A stretch of 64,000 nucleotides of DNA from Tubulanus polymorphus. Lineage: Eukaryota; Nemertea; Palaeonemertea; Tubulaniformes; Tubulanidae. Made by a program: the position numbers and the translations under genes. Positions 23,101 to 37,500 of the stretch are shown piece by piece; position 1 is the first letter of the stretch; every line of letters begins with the position of its first letter. The notes under the pieces are model-generated. The model did no database searches and was not told the origin of the DNA. It saw nothing but the letters and a program-made list of their open reading frames with translations. Location of the stretch: positions 7,674,704 through 7,738,703 of the forward strand of contig NC_134036.1 in assembly GCF_964204645.1 (NCBI RefSeq). Reading direction: 5' to 3'.

Positions 23101-26100
23101 ACAGACGACCGACCTACTGCCTCCCTCCCTCCCTCACTGCTCCGGGTCGTAACGCTGATCAAGGCCCGGTCAGCACTTAGTCGTTTTTCGAACAACCACC
23201 GCCGGCACACTGACGAACGGACGGACGACCGACCTACTGCCTCCCTCCCTCCCTCCCTGACCGGTGCCGGGTCGTAACGCTGATTAAGGCCCGGTCAGCC
23301 CTTAGTCGTTTTTCGAACAACCATCACTGCCGGCACACTGACAAACGGACGGACCACCGACCTACTGCCACCCTCCCTCCCTTCCTGACCGGTGCCGGGT
23401 CGTAACGCTGTTCATGGCCCGGTCAGCACTTAGTCGTTTTTCGAACAGCAACCGCCGACACACTGACTAACGGGTGGACGACGGACCTACTGCCTCCCTC
23501 CCTCCCTCCCTCCCTCCCTAACTGCACCGGGTCGTAACGCTGATCAAGGCCCGGTCAGCACTTAGTCGTTTTTCGAACAACCACCGCCGGCACACTGACG
23601 AACGGATGGACGACCGACCTACTGCCTCCCTCCCTCCCTCCCTCACTGCGCCGGGTCGTAACGCTGATCAAGGCCCGGTCAGCACTTAGTCGTTTTTCGA
23701 ACAACCACCGCCGGCACACTGACGAACGGATGGACGACCGACCTACTGCCACCCTCCCTCCCTTCCTGACCGGTGCCGGGTCGTAACACTGATCAAGGCC
23801 CGGTCAGCACTTAGTCGTTTTTCGAACAACCACCGCCGGCACACTGACGAACGGATGGACGACCGACCTACTGCCTCCCTCCCTCCCTCACAGCACCGGG
23901 TCGTAACGCTGATCAAGGCCCGGTCAGCACTTAGTCGTTTTTCGAACAACCAACTCTGCCGGCACACTGACGAACGGACGGACGACCGACCTACTGTCCC
24001 CCTCCCTCCCACACTGCTCCGGGTCGTAACGCTGATCAAGGCCCGGTCAGCACTTAGTCGTTTTTCGAACTACCACCGCCGGCACACTGACCAACGAACG
24101 GACGACCGACCTACTGCCACCCTCCCTCCCTTCCTGACCGGTGCCGGGTCGTAACGCTGTGCATGGCCCGGTCAGCACTTAGTCGTTTTTCGAACAACCA
24201 CCGCCGGCACACTGACGACTGGACGGACGACCGACCTACTGCCTCCCTCCCTCCCTCACTGCACCGGGTCGTAACGCTGATCTAGGCCCGGTCAGCACTT
24301 AGTCGTTTTTCGAACTACCACCGCCGGCACACTGACGGACGGATGGACGACCGACCTACTGCCTCCCTCCCTCCCGCCCTGACCAGTGCCGGGTTGTAAC
24401 GCTGATCAAGGCCCGGTCAGCCCTTAGTCATTTTTCGAACAACCATCACTGCCGGCACACTGACAAACGGACGGACGACCGACTTACTGCCTGCCTCCTC
24501 CCTCCCTCAATGCTCCGGGTCGTAACGCTGATCAAGGCCCGGTCAGCACTTAGTCGTTTTTCGAACTACCACCGCCGGCACAATGACGAACGGACGGACG
24601 ACCGACCTACTGCCTCCCTCCCTCCCTCCCTGACCGGTGCCGGGTCGTAACGCTGATCAAGGCCCGGTCAGCACTTAGTCGTTTTTCGAACAACCAGCGC
24701 CGGCACACTGACGAACGGATGGACGACCGACCTACTGCCACCCTCCCTCCCTTCCTGACCGGTGCCGGGTCGTAACGCTGTTCATGGCCCGGTCAGCACT
24801 TAGTCGTTTTTCGAACAGCAACCGCCGACACACTGACTAACGGGCGGACGACGGACCTACTGCCTCCCTCCCTCCCTCCCTCACTGCACCGGGTCGTAAC
24901 GCTGATCAAGGCCCGGTCAGCACTTAGTCGTTTTTCGAACTACCACCGCCGGCACACTGACGAACGAACGGACGACCGACCTACTGCCACCCTCCCTCCC
25001 TTCCTGACCGGTGCCGGGTCGTAACGCTGTTCATGGCCCGGTCAGCACTTAGTCGTTTTTTGATCTACCACCGCCGGCACACTGACAAAGGATGGACGAC
25101 CGACCTACTACCTCCCTCCCTCCCTCCCTGACCAGCGCCGGGTCGTAACGCTGATTAAGGCCCGGTCAGCCCTTAGTCGTTTTTCGAACAACCACCGCCG
25201 GCACACTGACGAACGGACGGAGGACCGACCTACTGCCTCCCTCCCTCCCTCACTGCACCGGGTCGTAACGCTGATCAAGGCCCGGTCAGCACTTAGTCGT
25301 TTTTTCGAACTACCACCGCCGGCACACTGACGAACGGATGGACGACCGACCTACTGCCTCCCTCCCTCCCTCCCTGACCAGCGCCGGGTCGTAACGCTGA
25401 TTAAGGCCCGGTCAGCCCTTAGTCGTTTTTCGAACAACCATCACTGCCGGCACACTGACAAACGGACGGACGACCGACCTACTGCCTCCCTCCCTCCCTC
25501 AATGCTCCGGGTCGTAACGCTGATCAAGGCCCGGTCAGCACTTAGTCGTTTTTCGAACAACCACCGCCGGCACACTGGCGAACGGACGGACGACCGACCT
25601 ACTGCCTCCCTCCCTCCCTCACTGCTCCGGGTCGTAACGCTGATCAAGGCCCGGTCAGCACTTAGTCGTTTTTCGAACAACCACCGCCGGTACACTGACG
25701 AACGGACGGACGACCGACCTACTGCCTCCCTCCCTCCCTCCCTGACCGGTGCCGGGTCGTAACGCTGATTAAGGCCCGGTCAGCACTTAGTCGTTTTTCG
25801 AACAACCACCGCCGGCACACTGACGAACGGACGGACGACCGACCTACTGCCACCCTCCCTCCCTTCCTGACCGGTGCCGGGTCGTAACGCTGATTAAGGC
25901 CCGGTCAGCACTTAGTCGTTTTTCGAACAACCACCGCCGGCACACTGACGAACGGACGGACGACCGACCTACTGCCACCCTCCCTCCCTTCCTGACCGGT
26001 GCCGGGTCGTAACGCTGTTCATGGCCCGGTCAGCACTTAGTCGTTTTTCGAACAACAACCGCCGCACACTGACGAACGGATGGACGACCGACCTACTGCC

Positions 26101-27701
26101 ACCCTCCCTCCCTTCCTGACCGGTGCCGGGTCGTAACGCTGATCAAGGCCCGGTCAGCACTTAGTCGTTTTTCGAAGAACCACCGCCGGCACACTGACGA
26201 ACGGATGGACGACCGACCTACTGCCTCCCTCCCTCCCTCACAGCACCGGGTCGTAACGCTGATCAAGGCCCGGTCAGCACTTAGTCGTTTTTCGAACAAC
26301 CAACTCTGCCGGCACACTGACGAACGGACGGACGACCGACCTACTGTCCCCCTCCCTCCCACACTGCTCCGGGTCGTAACGCTGATCAAGGCCCGGTCAG
26401 CACTTAGTCGTTTTTCGAACTACCACCGCCGGCACACTGACCAACGAACGGACGACCGACCTACTGCCACCCTCCCTCCCTTCCTGACCGGTGCCGGGTC
26501 GTAACGCTGTGCATGGCCCGGTCAGCACTTAGTCGTTTTTCGAACAACCACCGCCGGCACACTGACGACTGGACGGACGACCGACCTACTGCCTCCCTCC
26601 CTCCCTCACTGCACCGGGTCGTAACGCTGATCTAGGCCCAGTCAGCACTTAGTCGTTTTTCGAACTACCACCGCCGGCACACTGACGGACGGATGGGCGA
26701 CCGACCTACTGCCTCCCTCCCTCCCGCCCTTACCAGTGCCGGGTTGTAACGCTGATCAAGGCCCGGTCAGCCCTTAGTCATTTTTCGAACAACCATCACT
26801 GCCGGCACACTGACAAACGGACGGACGACCGACTTACTGCCTGCCTCCTCCCTCCCTCAATGCTCCGGGTCGTAACGCTGATCAAGGCCCGGGCAGCACT
26901 TAGTCGTTTTTCGAACTACCACCGCCGGCACAATGACGAACGGACGGACGACCGACCTACTGCCTCCCTCCCTCCCTCCCTGACCGGTGCCAGGTCGTAA
27001 CGCTGATCAAGGCCCGGTCAGCACTTAGTCGTTTTTCGAACTACCACCGCCGGCACACTGACGAACGAACGGACGACCGACCTACTGCCACCCTCCCTCC
27101 CTTCCTGACCGGTGCCGGGTCGTAACGCTGTTCATGGCCCGGTCAGCACTTAGTCGTTTTTCGAACAGCAACCGCCGACACACTGACTAACGGGCGGACG
27201 ACGGACCTACTGCCTCCCTCCCTCCCTCCCTCACTGCACCGGGTCGTAACGCTGATCAAGGCCCGGTCAACACTTAGTCGTTTTTCGAACTACCACCGCC
27301 GGCACACTGACGAACGAACGGACGACCGACCTACTGCCACCCTCCCTCCCTTCCTGACCGGTGCCGGGTCGTAACGCTGTTCATGGCCCGGTCAGCACTT
27401 AGTCGTTTTTCGAACTACCACCGCCGGCACACTGGCGAACGGACAGACGACCGACCTACTGCCTCCCTCCCTCCCTCACTGCTCCGGGTCGTAACGCTGA
27501 TCAAGGCCCGGTCAGCACTTAGTCGTTTTTCGAACAACAACCGCCGACACACTGACTAACGGGCGGACGACTGTCCTAGTGCCTCCCTCCCTCCCTCACT
27601 GCACCGGGTCGTAACGCTGATCAAGGCCCGGTCAGCACTTAGTCGTTTTTCGAACAACCACCGCCGGCACACTGACGAACGGATGGACGACCGACCTACT
27701 G

Positions 27702-27829
27702 CCTCCCTCCCTCCCTCCCTCCCTCCCTCCCTCCCTCCCTCCCTCCCTCCCTCCCTCCCTCCCTCCCTCCCTCCCTCCCTCCCTCCCTCCCTCCCTCCCT
27801 CCCTCCCTCCCTCCCTCCCTCCCTCCCTC
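27702..27829. repeat. (CCCT)n expansion inside a satellite monomer
   Basis: The linker tract of one monomer, normally about 12-20 bp, is expanded to about 128 bp of pure CCCT. Normal monomers lie on both sides. Confidence 0.95.
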
Positions 27830-28423
27830 ACTGCGCCGGGTCGTAACGCTGTGCATGGCCCGGTCAGCACTTAGTCGTTTTTCGAACAACCACCGCCGGC
27901 ACACTGACGAACGGATGGACGACCGACCTACTGCCACCCTCCCTCCCTTCCTGACCGGTGCCGGGTCGTAACGCTGATCATGGCCCGGTCAGCACTTAGT
28001 CGTTTTTCGAACAACCACCAGCGGCACACTGGCGAACGGACGGACGACCGACCTACTGCCTCCCTCCCTCCCTCACTGCTCCGGGTCGTAACGCTGATCA
28101 AGTCCCGGTCAGCACTTAGTCGTTTTTCGAACAACCACCGCCGGCACACTGACGAACGGACGGACGACCGACCTACTGCCTCCCTCCCTCCCTTCCTGAC
28201 CGGTGCCGGGTCGTAACGCTGATTAAGGCCCGGTCAGCACTTAGTCGTTTTTCGAACAACAACCGCCGACACACTGACTAACGGGCGGACGACTGTCCTA
28301 GTGCCTCCCTCCCTCCCTCACTGCACCGGGTCGTAACGCTGATCAAGGCACGGTCAGCACTTAGTCGTTTTTCGAACAACCACCGCCGGCACACTGACGA
28401 ACGGATGGACGACCGACCTACTG

Positions 28424-28575
28424 CCTCCCTCCCTCCCTCCCTCCCTCCCTCCCTCCCTCCCTCCCTCCCTCCCTCCCTCCCTCCCTCCCTCCCTCCCTCC
28501 CTCCCTCCCTCCCTCCCTCCCTCCCTCCCTCCCTCCCTCCCTCCCTCCCTCCCTCCCTCCCTCCCTCCCTCCCTC
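28424..28575. repeat. Second (CCCT)n expansion inside a satellite monomer
   Basis: About 152 bp of pure CCCT in the equivalent position of a neighbouring duplicated block about 722 bp away. Its length differs from the first expansion, so at least one has changed since the block was duplicated. Confidence 0.95.
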
Positions 28576-31500
28576 ACTGCGCCGGGTCGTAACGCTGATC
28601 AAGGCCCGGTCAGCACTTAGTCGTTTTTCGAACAACCACCGCCGGCACACTGACGAACGGATGGACGACCGACCTACTGCCACCCTCCCTCCCTTCCTGA
28701 CCGGTGCCGGGTCGTAACGCTGATCAAGGCCCGGTCAGCACTTAGTCGTTTTTCGAACAACCACCGCCGGCACACTGACGAACGGACGGACGACCGACCT
28801 ACTGCCTCCCTCCCTCCCTCACTGCACCGGGTCGTAACGCTGATCAAGGCCCGGTCAGCACTTAGTCGTTTTTCGAACTACCACCGCCGGCACACTGACG
28901 AACGGATGGACGACCGACCTACTGCCTCCCTCCCTCCCTCCCTGACCAGCGCCGGGTCGTAACGCTGATTAAGGCCCGGTCAGCCCTTAGTCGTTTTTCG
29001 AACAACCATCACTGCCGGCACACTGACAAACGGACGGACGACCGACCTACTGCCTCCCTCCCTCCCTCACTGCTCCGGGTCGTAACGCTGATCAAGGCCC
29101 GGTCAGCACTTAGTCGTTTTTCGAACAACCACCGCCGGCACACTGGCGAACGGACAGACGACCGACCTACTGCCTCCCTCCCTCCCTCACTGCTCCGGGT
29201 CGTAACGCTGATCAAGGCCCGGTCAGCACTTAGTCGTTTTTCGAACAACCACCGCCGGCACACTGACGAACGGACGGACGACCGACCTACTGCCTCCCTC
29301 CCTCCCTCCCTGACCGGTGCCGGGTCGTAACGCTGATTAAGGCCCGGTCAGCACTTAGTCGTTTTTCGAACAACCACCGCCGGCACACTGACGAACGGAC
29401 GGACGACCGACCTACTGCCACCCTCCCTCCCCTCCTGACCGGTGCCGGGTCGTAACGCTGTTCATGGCCCGGTCAGCACTTAGTCGTTTTTCGAACAACA
29501 ACCGCCGACACACTGACTAACGGGCGGACGACTGTCCTAGTGCCTCCCTCCCTCCCTGACTGCACCGGGTCGTAACGCTGATCAAGGCCCGGTCAGCACT
29601 TAGTCGTTTTTCGAACAACCACCGCCGGCACACTGACGAACGGATGGACGACCGACCTACTGCCTCCCTCCCTCCCTCCCTCACTGCGCCGGGTCGTAAC
29701 GCTGATCAAGGCCCGGTCAGCACTTAGTCGTTTTTCGAACAACCACCGCCGGCACACTGACGAACGGATGGACGACCGACCTACTGCCACCCTCCCTCCC
29801 TTCCTGACCGGTGCCGGGTCGTAACGCTGATCATGGCCCGGTCAGCACTTAGTCGTTTTTCGAACAACCACCAGCGGCACACTGGCGAACGGACGGACGA
29901 CCGACCTACTGCCTCCCTCCCTCCCTCACTGCTCCGGGTCGTAACGCTGATCAAGTCCCGGTCAGCACTTAGTCGTTTTTCGAACAACCACCGCCGGCAC
30001 ACTGACGAACGGACGGACGACCGACCTACTGCCTCCCTCCCTCCCTTCCTGACCGGTGCCGGGTCGTAACGCTGATTAAGGCCCGGTCAGCACTTAGTCG
30101 TTTTTCGAACAACAACCGCCGACACACTGACTAACGGGCGGACGACTGTCCTAGTGCCTCCCTCCCTCCCTCACTGCACCGGGTCGTAACGCTGATCAAG
30201 GCACGGTCAGCACTTAGTCGTTTTTCGAACAACCACCGCCGGCACACTGACGAACGGATGGACGACCGACCTACTGCCTCCCTCCCTCCCTCCCTGACCA
30301 GCGCCGGGTCGTAACGCTGATTAAGGCCCGGACAGCCCTTAGTCGTTTTTCGAACAACCATCACTGCCGGCACACTGACAAACGGACGGACGACCGACCT
30401 ACTGCCTCCCTCCCTCCCTCAATGCTCCGGGTCGTAACGCTGATCAAGGCCCGGTCAGCACTTAGTTGTTTTTCGAACAACCACCAGCGGCACACTGGCG
30501 AACGGACGGACGACCGACCTACTGCCTCCCTCCCTCCCTCACTGCTCCGGGTCGTAACGCTGATCAAGTCCCGGTCAGCACTTAGTCGTTTTTCGAACAA
30601 CCACCGCCGGCACACTGACGAACGGACGGACAACAGACCTACTGCCTCCCTCCCTCCCTCACTGCACCGGGTCGTAACGCTGATCAAGGCCCGGTCAGCA
30701 CTTAGTCGTTTTTCGAACAACAACCGCCGGCACACTGACGAACGGACGGACGACCGACCTACTGCCTCCCTCCCTCCCTCACTGCACCGGGTCGTAACGC
30801 TGATCAAGGCCCGGTCAGCACTTAGTCATTTTTCGAACAACCATCACTGCCGGCACACTGACAAACGGACGGACGACCGACTTACTGCCTGCCTCCCTCC
30901 CTCCCTCAATGCTCCGGGTCGTAACGCTGATCAAGGCCCCGGTCAGCACTTAGTCGTTTTTCGAACTACCACCGCCGGCACAATGACGAACGGACGGACG
31001 ACCGACCTACTGCCTCCCTCCCTCCCTCCCTGACCGGTGCCGGGTCGTAACGCTGATCAAGGCCCGGTCAGCACTTAGTCGTTTTTCGAACTACCACCGC
31101 CGGCACACTGACGAACGAACGGACGACCGACCTACTGCCACCCTCCCTCCCTTCCTGACCGGTGCCGGGTCGTAACGCTGTTCATGGCCCGGTCAGCACT
31201 TAGTCGTTTTTCGAACTACCACCGCCGGCACACTGACGAACGGATGGACGACCGACCTACTGCCTCCCTCCCTCCCTCCCTGACCAGCGCCGGGTCGTAA
31301 CGCTGATTAAGGCCCGGTCAGCCCTTAGTCGTTTTTCGAACAACCATCACTGCCGGCACACTGACAAACGGACGGACGACCGACCTACTGCCTCCCTCCC
31401 TCCCTCAATGCTCCGGGTCGTAACGCTGATCAAGGCCCGGTCAGCACTTAGTCGTTTTTCGAACAACCACCGCCGGCACACTGGCGAACGGACGGACGAC

Positions 31501-34500
31501 CGACCTACTGCCTCCCTCCCTCCCTCCCTGACCAGCGCCGGGTCGTAACGCTGATTAAGGCCCGGTCAGCCCTTAGTCGTTTTTCGAACAACCATCACTG
31601 CCGGCACACTGACGAACGGACGGACGACCGACCTACTGCCTCCCTCCCTCCCTCCCTCACTGCACCGGGTCGTAACGCTGATCAAGGCCCGGTCAGCACT
31701 TAGTCGTTTTTCGAACTACCACCGCCGGCACACTGACGAACGGATGGACGACCGACCTACTGCCTCCCTCCCTCCCTCAATGCTCCGGGTCGTAACGCTG
31801 ATCAAGGCCCGGTCAGCACTTAGTCGTTTTTCGAACTACCACCGCCGGCACACTGACGAACGGACAGACGACCGACCTACTGCCTCCCTCCCTCCCTCAC
31901 TGCTCCGGGTCGTAACGCTGATCAAGGCCCGGTCAGCACTTAGTCGTTTTTCGAACTACCACCGCCGGCACAATGACGAACGGACGGACGACCGACCTAC
32001 TGCCTCCCTCCCTCCCTCCAATACCGGTGCCGGGTCGTAACGCTGATCAAGGCCCCGGTCAGCACTTAGTCGTTTTTCGAACAGCAACCGCCGACACACT
32101 GACTAACGGGCGGACGACCGACCTACTGCCACCCTCCCTCCCTTCCTGACCGGTGCCGGGTCGTAACGCTGTTCATGGCCCGGTCAGCACTTAGTCGTTT
32201 TTCGAACAACAACCGCCGACACACTGACTAACGGGCGGACGACTGTCCTAGTGCCTCCCTCCCTCCCTCACTGCACCGGGTCGTAACGCTGATCATGGCC
32301 CGGTCAGCACTTAGTCGTTTTTCGAACAACCACCGCCGGCACACTGACGACCGGACGACGACCGACCTACTGCCTCCCTCCCTCCCTCACTGCTCCGGGT
32401 CGTAACGCTGATCAAGGCCCGGTCAGCACTTAGTCGTTTTTCGAACAACAACCGCCGACACACTGACTAACGGGCGGACGACTATCCTAGTGCCTCCCTC
32501 CCTCCCTCACTGCACCGGGTCGTAACGCTGATCAAGGCCCGGTCAGCACTTAGTCGTTTTTCGAACAACAACCGCCGACACACTGACTAACGGGCGGACG
32601 ACTGTCCTAGTGCCTCCCTCCCTCCCTCACTGCACCGGGTCGTAACGCTGATCAAGGCCCGGTCAGCACTTAGTCGTTTTTCGAACTACCACGCCGGCAC
32701 ACTGACGAACGAACGGACGACCGACCTACTGCCACCCTCCCTCCCTTCCTGACCGGTGCCGGGTCGTAACGCTGTTCATGGCCCGGTCAGCACTTAGTCG
32801 TTTTTCGAACAACAACCGCCGACACACTGACTAACGGGCGGACGACGGACCTACTGCCTCCCTCCCTCCCCCTAACTGCACCGGGTCGTAAGGCTGATCA
32901 AGGCCCGGTCAGCACTTAGTCGTTTTTCGAACTACCACCGCCGGCACACTGACGAACGGATGGACGACCGACCTACTGCCTCCCTCCCTCCCTCAATGCT
33001 CCGGGTCGTAACGCTGATCAAGGCCCGGTCAGCACTTAGTCGTTTTTCGAACTACCACCGCCGGCACACTGACGAACGGATGGACGACCGACCTACTGCC
33101 TCCCTCCCTCCCTCAATGCTCCGGGTCGTAACGCTGATCAAGGCCCGGTCAGCACTTAGTCGTTTTTCGAACAACAACCGCCGACACACTGACTAACGGG
33201 CGGACGACTGTCCTACTGCCTCCCTCCCTCCCTCACTGCACCGGGTCGTAACGCTGATCATGGCCCGGTCAGCACTTAGTCGTTTTTCGAACAACCACCG
33301 CCGGCACACTGACGAACGGATGGACGACCGACCTACTGCCTCCCTCCCTCCCTCACTGCACCGGGTCGTAACGCTGATCAAGGCCCGGTCAGCACTTAGT
33401 CGTTTTTCGAACTACCACCGCCGGCACACTGACGAACGGATGGACGACCGACCTACTGCCTCCCTCCCTCCCTCCCTGACCAGCGCCGGGTCGTAACGCT
33501 GATTAAGGCCCGGTCAGCCCTTAGTCGTTTTTCGAACAACCATCACTGCCGGCACACTGACAAACGGACGGACGACTGACCTACTGCCTCCCTCCCTCCC
33601 TCAATGCTCCGGGTCGTAACGCTGATCAAGGCCCGGTCAGCACTTAGTCGTTTTTCGAACAACCACCGCCGGCACACTGGCGAACGGACGGACGACCGAC
33701 CTACTGCCTCCCTCCCTCCCTCCCTGACCAGCGCCGGGTCGTAACGCTGATTAAGGCCCGGTCAGCCCTTAGTCGTTTTTCGAACAACCATCACTGCCGG
33801 CACACTGACGAACGGACGGACGACCGACCTACTGCCTCCCTCCCTCCCTCCCTCACTGCACCGGGTCGTAACGCTGATCAAGGCCCGGTCAGCACTTAGT
33901 CGTTTTTCGAACTACCACCGCCGGCACACTGACGAACGGATGGACGACCGACCTACTGCCTCCCTCCCTCCCTCAATGCTCCGGGTCGTAACGCTGATCA
34001 AGGCCCGGTCAGCACTTAGTCGTTTTTCGAACTACCACCGCCGGCACACTGACGAACGGACAGACGACCGACCTACTGGCTCCCTCCCTCCCTCACTGCT
34101 CCGGGTCGTAACGCTGATCAAGGCCCGGTCAGCACTTAGTCGTTTTTCGAACTACCACCGCCGGCACAATGACGAACGGACGGACGACCGACCTACTGCC
34201 TCCCTCCCTCCCTCCAATACCGGTGCCGGGTCGTAACGCTGATCAAGGCCCGGTCAGCACTTAGTCGTTTTTCGAACAGCAACCGCCGACACACTGACTA
34301 ACGGGCGGACGACCGACCTACTGCCACCCTCCCTCCCTTCCTGACCGGTGCCGGGTCGTAACGCTGTTCATGGCCCGGTCAGCACTTAGTCGTTTTTCGA
34401 ACAACAACCGCCGACACACTGACTAACGGGCGGACGACTGTCCTAGTGCCTCCCTCCCTCCCTCACTGCACCGGGTCGTAACGCTGATCATGGCCCGGTC

Positions 34501-37500
34501 AGCACTTAGTCGTTTTTCGAACAACCACCGCCGGCACACTGACGACCGGACGACGACCGACCTACTGCCTCCCTCCCTCCCTCACTGCTCCGGGTCGTAA
34601 CGCTGATCAAGGCCCGGTCAGCACTTAGTCGTTTTTCGAACAACAACCGCCGACACACTGACTAACGGGCGGACGACTGTCCTAGTGCCTCCCTCCCTCC
34701 CTCACTGCACCGGGTCGTAACGCTGATCAAGGCCCGGTCAGCACTTAGTCGTTTTTCGAACAACAACCGCCGACACACTGACTAACGGGCGGACGACTGT
34801 CCTAGTGCCTCCCTCCCTCCCTCACTGCACCGGGTCGTAACGCTGATCAAGGCCCGGTCAGCACTTAGTCGTTTTTCGAACTACCACCGCCGGCACACTG
34901 ACGAACGAACGGACGACCGACCTACTGCCACCCTCCCTCCCTTCCTGACCGGTGCCGGGTCGTAACGCTGTTCATGGCCCGGTCAGCACTTAGTCGTTTT
35001 TCGAACAACAACCGCCGACACACTGACTAACGGGCGGACGACGGACCTACTGCCTCCCACCCTCCCTCCCTAACTGCACCGGGTCGTAAGGCTGATCAAG
35101 GCCCGGTCAGCACTTAGTCGTTTTTCGAACTACCACCGCCGGCACACTGACGAACGGATGGACGACCGACCTACTGCCTCCCTCCCTCCCTCAATGCTCC
35201 GGGTCGTAACGCTGATCAAGGCCCGGTCAGCACTTAGTCGTTTTTCGAACTACCACCGCCGGCACACTGACGAACGGATGGACGACCGACCTACTGCCTC
35301 CCTCCCTCCCTCAATGCTCCGGGTCGTAACGCTGATCAAGGCCCGGTCAGCACTTAGTCGTTTTTCGAACAACAACCGCCGACACACTGACTAACGGGCG
35401 GACGACTGTCCTACTGCCTCCCTCCCTCCCTCACTGCACCGGGTCGTAACGCTGATCATGGCCCGGTCAGCACTTAGTCGTTTTTCGAACAACCACCGCC
35501 GGCACACTGACGAACGGATGGACGACCGACCTACTGCCTCCCTCCCTCCCTCACTGCACCGGGTCGTAACGCTGATCAAGGCCCGGTCAGCACTTAGTCG
35601 TTTTTCGAACTACCACCGCCGGCACATTGACGAACGGATGGACGACCGACCTACTGCCTCCCTCCCTCCCTCCCTGACCAGCGCCGGGTCGTAACGCTGA
35701 TTAAGGCCCGGTCAGCCCTTAGTCGTTTTTCGAACAACCATCACTGCCGGCACACTGACAAACGGACGGACGACCGACCTACTGCCTCCCTCCCTCCCTC
35801 AATGCTCCGGGTCGTAACGCTGATCAAGGCCCGGTCAGCACTTAGTCGTTTTTCGAACAACCACCGCCGGCACACTGGCGAACGGACGGACGACCGACCT
35901 ACTGCCTCCCTCCCTCCCTCACTGCTCCGGGTCGTAACGCTGATCAAGGCCCGGTCAGCACTTAGTCGTTTTTCGAACAACCACCGCCGGCACACTGACG
36001 AACGGACGGACGACCGACCTACTGCCTCCCTCCCTCCCTCACTGCGCCGGGTCGTAACGCTGATCAAGGCCCGGTCAGCACTTAGTCGTTTTTCGAACAA
36101 CCACCGCCGGCACACTGACGAACGGATGGACGACCGACCTACTGCCACCCTCCCTCCCTTCCTGACCGGTGCCGGGTCGTAACGCTGATCAAGGCCCGGT
36201 CAGCACTTAGTCGTTTTTCGAACAACCACCGCCGGCACACTGACGAACGGATGGACGACCGACCTACTGCCTCCCTCCCTCCCTCACAACACCGGGTCGT
36301 AACGCTGATCAAGGCCCGGTCAGCACTTAGTCGTTTTTCGAACAACCACCGCCGGCACACTGACGAACGGACGGACGACCGACCTACTGCCACCCTCCCT
36401 CCCTTCCTGACCGGTGCCGGGTCGTAACGCTGTGCATGGCCCGGTCAGCACTTAGTCGTTTTTCGAACAACCACCGCCGGCACACTGACGACTGGACGGA
36501 CGACCGACCTACTGCCTCCCTCCCTCCCTCACTGCATCGGGTCGTAACGCTGATCAAGGCCCGGTCAGCACTTAGTCGTTTTTCGAACAACCACCAGCGG
36601 CACTCTGGCGAAAGGACGGACGACCGACCTACTGCCTCCCTCCCTCCGTCACAACACCGGGTCGTAACGCTGATCAAGGCCCGGTCAGCACTTAGTCGTT
36701 TTTCGAACAACCAACTCTGCCGGCACACTGACGAACGGACGGACGACCGACCTACTGTCCCCCTCCCTCCCACACTGCTCCGGGTCGTAACGCTGATCAA
36801 GGCCCGGTCAGCACTTAGTCGTTTTTCGAACTACCACCGCCGGCACACTGACCAACGAACGGACGACCGACCTACTGCCACCCTCCCTCCCTTCCTGACC
36901 GGTGCCGGGTCGTAACGCTGTGCATGGCCCGGTCAGCACTTAGTCGTTTTTCGAACAACCATCGCCGGCACACTGACGACTGGACGGACGACCGACCTAC
37001 TGCCTCCCTCCCTCCCTCACTGCACCGGGTCGTAACGCTGATCAAGGCCCGGTCAGCACTTAGTCGTTTTTCGAACAACCACCAGCGGCACTCTGGCGAA
37101 AGGACGGACGACCGACCTACTGCCTCCCTCCCTCCCTCACTGCTCCGGGTCGTAACGCTGATCAAGGCCCGGTCAGCACTTAGTCGTTTTTCGAACAACC
37201 ACCGCCGGCACACTGGCGAACGGACGGACGACCGACCTACTGCCTCCCTCCCTCCCTCACTGCACCGGGTCGTAACGCTGATCAAGGCCCGGTCAGCACT
37301 TAGTCGTTTTTCGAACTACCACCGCCGGCACACTGACGAACGGATGGACGACCGACCTACTGCCTCCCTCCCTCCCTCAATGCTCCGGGTCGTAACGCTG
37401 ATCAAGGCCCGGTCAGCACTTAGTCGTTTTTCGAACAACCACCGCCGGCACACTGACGAACGGATGGACGACCGACCTACCTACTGCCTCCCTCCCTCCC

